NCBI GenBank assembly: GCA_026120185.1
Contig: JANUWF010001723.1
Span: 248,001 to 312,000 of the forward strand
DNA: 64,000 bases
Direction of reading: 5' to 3'
Origin: Voacanga thouarsii
Taxonomy: Eukaryota > Streptophyta > Magnoliopsida > Gentianales > Apocynaceae
Shown here: in pieces, positions 20,073 through 30,700 of the stretch
How the letters are laid out: the number at the start of each line of letters is the position of its first letter
Position numbering within the stretch: position 1 is the first letter of the stretch
Program-made: the position numbers and the translations under genes
Notes under the pieces: model-generated
What the model was told of the DNA's origin: nothing
The model's database searches: none
What the model saw: the letters and a program-made list of their open reading frames with translations, nothing else

Positions 20073-23000
20073 TTGCATATATATATTTGTGCCCAGATGA
20101 CTATTATTCCGCTTACTGGATACACAAATGGCATTGAAGATATATGCTTAATTGATAGTGGTACAACACACACCATATTGAAAGATAAAAAATATTTCTC
20201 TTACCTGCAGATGGGAGAAACAAATGTTAATACTATAGGTGGTAGTGTAAAGTTGATTAAAGGCTCTGGAAGAGCTAATATTGTATTACCCGGAGGAACA
20301 AATATTGTTATTCCTAAAGCGTTATTTTCTTCAAAATCTCGAAGAAATTTATTAAGCTTTAAAGATATTCGCCGAAATGGATATCACATTGAAACAATGG
20401 AAGAAAATAGTTTTGAGTATCTCTATATTACTCAAATAATGTCGGGTAAGAAATCTTTATTAGAAAAGCTACCATCTCTTTCTTCTGGCCTATATAACAC
20501 AAAAATCCATGCAATTGAAATGCATCATTCAGTAAATCAGAAATTTACTGATCCTGTTACATTTATCATTTGGCATGACCGTTTGGGTCATCCAGGAGCT
20601 ATTATGATGCGAAGAATAATTGAAAATACGCATGGTCATCCTTTGAAAAGTCAAAGGATTTTGACATCTGATAAATTTTCATGTGCTGCATGTTCTCAAG
20701 GGAAATTGATTATTAAACCATCTCCAACAAAAGTGGAGTTTGAGTCTCCGAGTATTTTTAGAAAGAATTCATGGTGATATATGTGAACCAATTAATCCAC
20801 CATGTGGGCAATTCAGATACTTTATGATTTTAATTGATGCATCGACCTGATGGTCGCATGTTAGTTTATTATCAACTCGCAACCTGGCGTTCGCGAGATT
20901 GCTTGCCCAAATAATTCGCTTAAGAGCGCAATTTCCAGATTATCCGATCAAAAGGATCCGTCTAGATAATGCTGAAGAATATTCCTCCTAAGCTTTTAAT
21001 GCTTATTGCCTGTCAATTGGCATTACTATTGAACATCCAGTAGCTCATGTTCATACTCAGAATGGTCTAGCTGAATCATTCATTAAACGGTTACAATTAA
21101 TTGTTAGACCGTTATTAATGAGAACAAATCTCCCGACAACTGCTTAGGGACATGTTATTTTGCATGCTGCAGCACTTGTACGCCTAAGGCCAACAAGTTA
21201 TCACAAATTTTCTCCCTTACAATTGGCTTTTGGTTTCGAGCTAAATATAGCTCATTTAAGAATTTTTGGGTGTGCTGTATATGTTCCAATTGCACCAAAC
21301 CAACGTACAAAGATGGGTCCTCAAAGAAGAAAGGGGATCTACGTTGGATATGATTCTCCCTCTATTATCAGGTATGTTGAACCCCTGACAGGAGATGTAT
21401 TCACAACAAGATTTGCTGATTGTCATTTTGATGAATCATTATTCCCTAAATTAGGGGGAGAACCAAAACAGTATAAAAATGATCTTGCTTGGACAACATC
21501 ATTAAATTATCTTGATCCGCGCACAAGCGCATGTGAACTTGAAGTTCAAAAGATAATTCATTTGCAAAGCATTGCAAATCAAATGCCGAGACGCTTTTGT
21601 TGACTCCGGAAGAATTACAAAATCGCATATTCCGACTATAAATGCTCCTATTCAAATTGAAGTTCTAGCAGAACAAAATATTATACCTATAGCTGCTTGA
21701 GTCAAAAACACGCCGAAGCGTGGCCGACCTCTTGGTTCTAAAGATAAAAATCCTCGAAAGAAAAGAGGATTAAATGATCTAGAAGATCATATTGAAGAAA
21801 AGAATGATAAAGACCAAGAGAGAAGCGATGACAAAGAACCGGAAGTTGATGAAAGTAACACTGAAATTTCTATCAATTATACCACTTCAGGTAGAAGTTG
21901 GAATCGGATAGAAGCTGTTATTGATAATATATTTGCATACAATATATCTCTTGATGTTACACGGGATAATGATGATCCTGAACCAATATCGGTTGATGAA
22001 TGTCGGCATAGAAAAGATTGGCTGCAATGGAAAGATGCGATTCAATCGGAGTTAAATGCAGCGACAAAACGTGAAGTCTTCGGACTGCGGTCCGAACACC
22101 GAGAAGGTGTAAAACACTGTTGGCTACAAATGGATATTTGTGCGAAAGCGCAATGAAAAGAGTGAAATCGTTCGATATAAAGCGCGATTAGTAGCCCGAG
22201 GTTTTTCACAAAGATTAGGTATTGATTATGATGAAACTTATTCTCCTGTTGTTGATGCTATTACACTCAGATATCTTATCGGTTTGGCGAGTGCATGAAA
22301 AGATAGATATGCGCCTATTAGATGTTGTCATCGCTTACTTATATGAAAATTTAGAAAATGATGTTTACATGAAAATCCCGAAGGATTTCATATGCACGAA
22401 GCATATAAACATTATCCTCGTGAAAATTACTCCATCAAGTTGCAGAAATCATTATATGGCACTGAAGCAATGCAGGCGCATGTGGTTCACACGTCTTAGT
22501 GAATATTTATTGAAAGCGGGATTTAAAAATGACCATGTATGTCCATGTATTTTTATTAAGAAATCTGGTTCTAAATTTGTGATATTAGCTATATATGTTG
22601 ATGATATTAATCTTATTGGAACTCCTGAAGAGTTCCAAGAAACAATTGATTATTTAAAAAGAGAATTCGAAATCAAGGATTTTGGTAAAACCAAATTTTG
22701 CCTTGGTTTACAAATTGAACATCTGGAGAGTGGAACATTTATTCATCAATCAACATATACAGCAAAAGTGCTAAAAAGATTTTACATGGATAAAGTACAT
22801 CCATTGAGTATTCCAATGATCGTCCGATCATTAAATGTGGATAAAGATCCTTTCCGACCTTAAGAAAATGATGAAGAACTCCTTGGTCCTGAAGTACCAT
22901 ATCTCAGTGCAATTGGTGCATTGATGTATCTTGCTAATAACACACGACCTAATATTGCTTTTGCTGTCAATTTATTAGCAAGATTTAGTTCTTCACCAAC

Positions 23001-23620
23001 ACGACGACATTGGAATGGAATTAAACAAGTCCTTCGATATCTCCAAGGTACAATTGATCTCGGATTATTTTATTCAAATAAAATCAGTCCAACATTGATA
23101 GGTTATGCAGATGCTGGTTATTTATCTGATCCACATAAAGTACGTTCTCAAACGGGCTATCTATTTACATGTGGAAATACTTGCTATATCATGGCGTTCT
23201 ACGAAACAATCTATAGCGACTACTTCTTCAAATCATCTTTGAAATTATAGCCATTCATGAAGCAAGTCGAGAATGTGTATGGCTAAGATCCATGATTCAT
23301 TATATCCGAGAAAGTTATGGATTATCATCAATCAAAGGTATTCCAACTCCTCTTTATGAAGACAATGCAGCTTGCATAACTCAATTACGAGAATGATATA
23401 TTAAAGGAGATCGGACAAAACATATTTCACCAAAATTCTTCTTTACTCATGAACTCCAGAAGAAAGGTGAAATTGATGTGCTACAAATTCAGTCATATGA
23501 TAACCTCGCAGATATTTTCACGAAGACTTTACCGACTGCAACATTTGAGAAGTTGAGATATAAAATCGGTATGCGTCGGTTTAAAGATTTAAAGGAATCA
23601 TCTCATCAGGGGGAGTAATA
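20073..23620 (+). pseudogene. element B pol
   Basis: Separate from gag by about 60-80 nt. In order: protease with active-site DSGTT near 20155; the integrase zinc-binding part (WHDRLGHPG, then CAAC) to 20777; a frameshift; the integrase core (RLDNAEEYSS, HTQNGLAESFIK) with three premature stops between 20777 and 21160; the integrase C-end (21160-21603, LFPKLGG); reverse transcriptase with YVDD near 22590; and RNase H (YADAGYLSDPHK near 23105, KHISPKFF near 23415). Damage at many points excludes a functional polyprotein. The domain order protease, integrase, reverse transcriptase defines Ty1/copia. Confidence 0.9.
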
Positions 23621-23734
23621 AACAGACATATAGAATAGTGTACTTTTTTTCCTTCACTAGATTTTTTTTCCCACTGAGTTTTTATCTAGTAAGGTTTTAA
23701 CGAGGCATATTCTTTATGTAATGGATGGACATCC

Positions 23735-23743
23735 AAGGGGGAG
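23735..23743 (+). other. element B polypurine tract
   Basis: AAGGGGGAG directly before the 3' LTR, the expected plus-strand primer. The equivalent in C is degraded to ccaaaagggag. Confidence 0.8.
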
Positions 23744-24096
23744 TGTTATGATATATTGTGAATTAGTGGAAGCTCCACTAATTATGGATTTTTATGGATG
23801 CCCATCATTTAGTGGAGACACTACTAATTAAGATTAGTAGATGATGATGTATTCCATGATGTATTATGGAAGATGATGTATGCCATGATGTATTCCACTT
23901 ATGAGAGCTCTATAAATAGAACTATTCTCTAAGCTTGGAATACACCATCATTTTGTGAAAGAAAGATTAGAGAAAGAATTGTGAGAGAAAGAAAGAGAGA
24001 AGTTTGAAAAGAAAAATTCTTGTGCAAAGAATAGTTAGAATTTTCTTAGTGTGTAGTGTGTAGATTTTATTCTAACACTACCCTAATTTTATAATA
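23744..24096 (+). repeat. 3' LTR of element B
   Basis: 353 bp starting tgttatgata, with TATA box tataaataga at 23911-23920. The terminal CA is mutated to TA. Followed by the target duplication ATTTA. Confidence 0.92.
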
Positions 24097-24140
24097 ATTT
24101 AAGATTTGTCAGTGTTTTTACCTGAGTAATTATTTTATGG

Positions 24141-24950
24141 GGTTAACTAAAAAAACACCCTATACTCTATTACAATTCTCAATTTGCCCCCTGTTAAAAA
24201 AATTGTGCCAATTTCTCCCTTCTTTCCGTCATAAATTTAACAAACAAAAAATTAAATCTTTAATAAATTCTATAAAATAACAAAAATTACCCTTGACATC
24301 ATCATCTTCTCGCATCTAAGGCCCTAAAATCAGCTTTTTCCCCAACTCCCCCACCGTACCGTATCGCCATCGCCCCTTTGCCCTCAGTTGCTTCTCTTCT
24401 TCTTCCACCTTTCTTCTTCCGCCTACACCACTGCGTTCTGTTCTTCTTCTTCCACCTCTCCTCTTCTTCTCTTCTTTCTTTCCTTCAATTTTCCGTCCCT
24501 CACAGCCATGTCCCTCACTATCAGCTTCTTTTCCTTCTTCCCCCTTTCATCCCCTCTCAAAAATGAATGGGCTATATACTTCTGGAATGCTCTCTGCTTT
24601 GTCCTTTTTTTTTGTTTTTTATTTATTTATTTTTTTTGCGTTCTCCTCTTACGTCTTCTCCTTCGTCCCCCTCACTTGCCCTTGCCCCATCACCTCACCG
24701 TAGCCCCACACTTCTATGATACTTCGGTTTTTTTTTTTTTTTCCAATTCTCAAATAGTTTTAATGGGATGGTAAATAGTGATGTACTAAAGGGTATATAG
24801 GACATTTTATATAATTTATTTCAAAACGTTTAAATGATTTGGAATCTTGGATGGATTTTAATGGAAGCGTGACATTGGCACAATTTTTTAAACAAGGGGC
24901 AAATTGAAAATAGTGATAGAGTGTAGGTTTTTTTTTTTTTTTAATTAACC
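24141..24950. mobile_element. inverted-repeat element with pyrimidine-rich interior
   Basis: The ends form long imperfect inverted repeats of about 60 bp: left ggttaactaaaaaaacaccc then ctcaatttgccccctgtt, right (reversed) ggttaattaaaaaaa then ttcaatttgccccttgtt. Between them lies about 600 bp, GC-richer and strongly pyrimidine-biased, encoding only low-complexity Ser/Phe/Leu/Pro frames. No target duplication is evident. The architecture is Mutator-like (long TIRs, captured-looking interior), but superfamily and origin of the interior are unknown. Confidence 0.5.
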
Positions 24951-27684
24951 GTTATCTTCACTCCACTGAAAGTTTCTGGCATTCCATTTTGTGGCACTAT
25001 ATACATACGTGATCACAAAAAATATAATATTATAGGGGCAACTTTGTCAACAATTTATAAAGCTATAGTATTACAAGACAAAATGGAGAAAGGCCGCGGC
25101 CTCATGTTTCTCGTTCTTAGCTGACAGTGCTGTTTAGGCTGGACTAAAGCATTCCCATACCTGGAAATCATGTCTGGGCCTCATGGTTTTCTAATCCATG
25201 TCCATTTCTTGCAAAATGCCGTTTCAATCCAACTTTTGAGTTTTTTTTTTTTTAAGAGTAATCTTTCCATCCTAAATTATATATTATATTTCTGACTAAA
25301 TTGTTGTTAAATTATCTATTTTTAAAAAAAATTAAAATTTAACATTCTAAATTTATCTTTATTTAATAATATTCTATTTTCTAAACATATTAAATAATTT
25401 CTTTCCCAATCAGCTGGTCCCATTTAAATAACATGAGAGAGAAATAATTTGGAACATATTAAAATTTTAAAATTTGAGTACTTTTTAATAAATAAAAAAA
25501 TAAAAATAAAATTTAAAGATTAAAAATGAAAAAAATATTTAATTAACTAAAAAATCTACTTATTTTAATACCCGCATAATCGATTAAATGAGTCAAATAA
25601 TTTAGAACAGAAGGAGTACTAAAAAACAAAAAAAATGGGCATTAACTCCCTACCGAGCATTGAATTTGAAATATCTCACTTTTATAACAAATGCGTTAGG
25701 GTGCACTTGGATGGGAACTTTGTTGGAAAAAAAATATTGATATTCAGCTTGTTTTGACAATACATATAACTAATGTAAATGAATTTATGAATTTTATTTG
25801 TAAAACATGGATAGTTTTATTATTCACCTCAAATAGATCAAAATGTTAATATTTAGATTTATAATTTTTTATAAAATTTAAAACTATACTTACATTTAGA
25901 AAAAATAAATATAATTCTAATCCAAATACATCCCTAATTGTCCTCCTTGAAACTGCATTGCAATTATGGTTATTAAATTGTATGGTATTTTACTATCTGT
26001 CTTGCACTCCAAATCTTTAGCCCCAAAACGAAATGAAAAGTATTTCTATTTGGTTATGCATGGCACAGATTTAGCATACGGCCACCTATGCCTGATAAGA
26101 GATGTATTCTCTGGGATGGTTGCATGGAAATTTCGTTAGTGGGGTTGGTTGGTATTTCTACTTTTAGTAGCAGTTCCATTTGTGTTTTTAGCGAAAGCAA
26201 ATTATACAAAATTTGAATTGTAAAAGGCAGCTTCATCACTTACCTTGGTGGAGGTTTATCGGCAGTTTGTGATTTCTGAAATTTTCTTTTGGCTTGAATG
26301 GAGTCAGCTGGTCACTTTGCAACAGGCCTCTTGATTTTTTCCAACAAAGTGAAAAGACGATGCTATCCAGTGGACTGGTCTAATTTTGTAACATATGACT
26401 AAAATTAGTATTTTTCCTTGAAACTTTATTTAACTATGAATTAAACAAGCAAAAGGCTTTTGCTTCTGTAATAACAAAGATCGTTAACTTAAATAGTTTT
26501 GAAAAGAAGATCCAACCTGCGAATAATTACGTGGTAAAAGGAATTAATCGAGCATTCTTAACTATGATCAGCTTCAATTATTTTAGTTTGTAAGACAACT
26601 TTAAGTTTTTGTAGTGATCCATTTTGGGTTTGTTTTCTTTCAGTCATCTTGTTAGTAAAGCTTGCTACTGTTATCCCAGATGACAAGAATTGAACTTCCT
26701 TTTGCCTACAGTAGCCAACATACAAATTTTTCCTCACAAATAACAACAAAAAAGGACAATGTGCAGCCTATGAACTCATGCCGGGCTCTATATACTTAAT
26801 AGTCACTAAAACCAACTCCATATTTTGCAAAAATCGGTGACTGATTAACCATGGGATACAATATCAACCAATTAAGGAAGAAGAATTTCGTACGACTAAC
26901 TTATTTTTATAAATTACACATATATTACTATGTATATTGTAAATTGTCTTTCTAGAAACAACTATATATTTTGTAAGTTGTCTTTCTAGAAACAGCTAAC
27001 TTATTTTTTTGTTAGAAATATGCATAGTTCCCTAATTATAAAACAAAGCAAAACAAATAAAAGCTGTAACGTCAATTATGAGCTCCTCTTCAGTAGACAA
27101 AGATAGAAACTCTTCAAATAAACTTGATTTTTATAGACTACGATATTAAAAAATTTGAATCATGTGCATTATATTTATACACATTAAAACAATTATTTTT
27201 TACAAGTAGAATGGGTCAATGAGAACCACTGCTCAAGAATTGATTACTCTTCTCAAAATCACTAATATTGAAGAGTACAGATCACTTCCATATGAAAACA
27301 TATGTATCTAAGGCAAACACTATTTCTCCCCAGAAACTACTATATTTCTCTTATTTCCTCAATTGGCCTCCAGTTTCACGGCAGTCTAAGTGGCATCTAA
27401 AGTAAGAAAGAATCTATACCAATTTTATGTGAATATTTCTTATCCATGTGAATGGAAAACTGGTCTGGCAAATCTGTGTACCTTTGATCCTCAAACCCAT
27501 GGGAAAGATACCAGATGTGCTGCTCCAAATTTGGCTGGTTGCTGATGACTAGAACTTCTTGCCATGTAAAAATGTCAAAGATGCTCTATGTATTACCAGA
27601 AGCGGATCCACTTCCAACAAGCTTGACCATTGCTCCTCCTTGTTTTTGGTCAAAGAGGTTTTATCTTTCACCTTGTGGTAGCTC
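24951..27684. other. intergenic, MITE-like piece, no gene seen
   Basis: A MITE-like element lies at about 25259-25618 (right end, reversed, ctccttctgttctaaatta; left ctttccatcctaaatta). The short frames around 26054-26749 show no family motif. The last few hundred bases before 27685 are probably DnaJ 3' UTR on the minus strand. Confidence 0.45.
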
Positions 27685-27784
27685 TCATGCCAAAAGTTTT
27701 TGTATCAGCAAAAAGATCAATATCAATATGGAGAACTCAACCACAAACTTTGGGCCTCGGACTCGGTCAACTAGATACTCCAAC
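27685..27784 (-). CDS. alternative last exon of the DnaJ gene (hydrophobic tail)
   Basis: Use of the acceptor TTACAG ending at 27785 instead of the one 36 nt upstream joins exon 18 in frame to a 100-nt exon. It encodes LEYLVDRVRGPKF and then VVEFSILILIFLLIQKLLA and stop, giving a 469-residue protein. The last 20 or so residues are almost wholly hydrophobic, like a C-terminal tail anchor, after a basic RVRGPK segment. The open frame, correct phase and good acceptor argue that this is a real isoform rather than chance. Transcript data would be needed to confirm it. Confidence 0.6.
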
Positions 27785-27792
27785 CTGTAAGT

Positions 27793-30700
27793 TCAACCAG
27801 TAGATAGCTGCTGGTCAAGCCTGTTAACCATTTCCACCAGGTTCACCACATTCAGAATGGTGAGTAAATAAGCACATAGAAGTTAACCAACAGCCTACCA
27901 ATATTATCAAACGATAGACATGCACAAACAAATTTAACCATTGCAAGCTGTATTTGTCTTCATGGTTGAATTGCCACATGTAATTGTAAAATAACTTCCC
28001 AGAATGATATCTTAAATAGCAATGAAGCCAATAACGAAGGGAGATTAAGATGCCTGCAACTTTGTTAAAAGAAAATTAATCCAATTGTATGCACTTTTCT
28101 GGTTAGATTTATGTGGAAGTAAATGCCCAAGCTTCTGGGAGGTCAAGCATCTACTCATTGATGTCTTCAACTAACTCCATATTCATAAAAACCCAACTAC
28201 AACCACTCATTTCTTTGTTCAGTCTAACAGTCATCATCAGGGAAGAAACTTCTTGAGACTGCAACGGCACAAATTACTATGGGCAAAAGGGGAGTAGATT
28301 TTATTTAGCAACTACTTCATATTTTTCTTTTCTTACCCCTAATTTTGTACTTTTTATGCTTTTTCTTTCATTGGTCATCAGGGGGAAAAAAAAACACGTA
28401 GTGTAGATGAAGTTAAGCAAAACTAATCCAAGTAGAGGATGATCAGAAAGCCCGTAAGAAGATGGGAAGTTCAGACAGTCAATTGACTGGACATGATTCT
28501 CCCCCTGCATCTACCAGGATGCACAACAAACACCATCTATGTGTCATTACTATTCTTTGGTAGGGGATTCACATAAGTCAAAAAAATGCGCCTGCCAGGC
28601 ATATTCCACATCATGGTGGAAACAAGAGAAGATACTGGAAATAGGGGTATTAGATCTGATTGTCTTCAATGTCAATGAAAATGTGTATTCAAAACCAATT
28701 TTTATTGCATGAGCAAGGAAGAAAGAAATGCTTTTGAACACCACTGAGCAAAGTGGGGAAGAGTCAATTTGCATACAGGTTACTTGTGCTCGTCATTCCC
28801 TTCAATGGATATTGACTAAGAAGTGTTATACTCCTATAAAAGGAGTATAAACCCAATAAAGAAGGGAGATTGGGAAAGCTGCAACTGTGTTAAAAGAAAA
28901 TTAATCCAATTGTATACACTTTTCTGGTTAGATTTATGTGGAACTAAAGACCCAAGCTGCTGAGAAGGCAAGCATCTACTCACTGATGTCTTCAACTAAT
29001 TCCATTCGTAAAAACACCTAACTAACAACCATTCATTCCTTTATTCTGTCTAACAGTAATCATTCGAGAACTTTTTGGGACTGCAATGGCACAAATTACT
29101 ACAGGCAAAAGGGGAGTAGCTTTTATTTAGTTCATTGACTACTATTACATATTTTTCTTTTCTGACCCTTAATGTTGTACTTTCTATTCTTTTTCTTTCA
29201 TTGGTCATTTGGAAGGGGGAAAAAACATTTAGTGGAGACAAAGTCAAGCAAAACTAATCCAAATAGTCGACGCTCAGCTAGTCCACAAGAAGACGGGAAG
29301 TTCATACAGTCAATTGACTAGACATGATTCTCCCCCTGTAACCTACTGCTATGTACAACAAACACCGTCTGTGTGTCATTGCTGTTGTTCACATACAACA
29401 ACAAAAAAACTAAGCTTTAATTCTAAGAAACTTGGAGTCGGCGACATGAACCAATACAAGACTATGTATGGTCATTCACATGAATCTCTCTCTCTACTTC
29501 TTCCTATCCACCATCATACTCTCATCCAAATCTAACAGAGACATATCTCTTCTAATTACCTTCATCCATATCGTCTTAAACTTACCATTACCTCTGTCCA
29601 ACCTATCATGTCTCCATGCCTCAATTCTCCTAACAGGGACATCCCTCGATCTTTTCTGTATATGTCTAAACCAATGCAAGAAGTGTTCTCCCATCTTGTC
29701 TTAAATGGATGCCGCTCTCACTTTTTCTCAAATGGCCTCGTTCCTTACTCTATCCTTTCTAGTATACCCGCACAACCACCGTAATATACGCATATCAGCT
29801 ACTTTCATTTTGTAAATATGAGACCTTTTAGTTGCCCAACATTCCATATCATATAGCAAAGTAGGTCTTATGTCTATTTTATAGAACTTTCCTTTTAGGC
29901 TTAAAGGCATATTATGATCGTACAAAATACTAGTCACACTTCTCTATTTCAACCTACCAGCCTTAACTCAAGTTAAAAAACTATGCCAGCCAGGCATATT
30001 CCACATCATGGTGGCAACAAGAGAATGATAGTGGAAATAGGATTATTAGCTTTGGTTATATCACCTAATGTCCATGAAAATGTGTATTCAAAATCCATTT
30101 TTATTGCATAAGCAAGAAAGAAAGAAGGGCATTTGAACACCACAGCAAAATGGGGAAGAGTCAGTTTGCATATAGGTTACTTGTGCTTGTCATCCCTTCA
30201 ATGGAATTTGACTAAAATGTATTATACTCCTATAAGAGATTAGATACTCACCAATTTCCTTCGGCAGACATGTTATTTTCATTGGCAATTTCCTCACTTG
30301 CAAATTCCTCTAGTATTGCACGTTGTCGTTCATTCAACACTCTGTAGAATGAAAAAGAAGAAGAAACAATTAAGCTAATGCACTTTTTCCAACCAAATGA
30401 ATTCTCAGAAAGATTTCTCTTGCTTAATTAGAACCATTACTAGAAGAGCAAGATAATATAAGAAACATCAAAATTCATGTAAACTACACATTGTAGTAGT
30501 ACAAATACATTTCTGCAATCATCTCTAACGAGTTGCACTTTCAGATTCCATAGCAATTTAAAATGGTTAAGATTGTTAAATGCACACCAGATAATTGATT
30601 GCATTTGTCAATCAATTGATTCATTTGCTTCTTAGCTTACAGTATGAGGTTTAACCAGACAGACCTTTTTCAGGTTGATCAGCCTAACCACTAAAATTTT

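Larger units (their letters stand above)
18411..24096 (+). mobile_element. Ty1/copia retrotransposon B, full length but defective
   Basis: 5' LTR 18411-18786 and 3' LTR 23744-24096, with target duplication ATTTA at 18406-18410 and 24097-24101. Primer-binding site and polypurine tract are in place. The LTRs differ by about 7 substitutions plus a 23-bp tandem duplication in the 5' copy, so the insertion looks younger than element A. Gag, protease, integrase, reverse transcriptase and RNase H follow in copia order but are broken by several stops and frameshifts. It is the best reference copy in the window for the family and shows what element A has lost. Confidence 0.92.

Noticed and set aside
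27515..27790. Plus-strand open frame of 91 codons
   Set aside because: It lies antisense to the DnaJ alternative last exon and 3' UTR, which explains its openness; it has no motif of its own.
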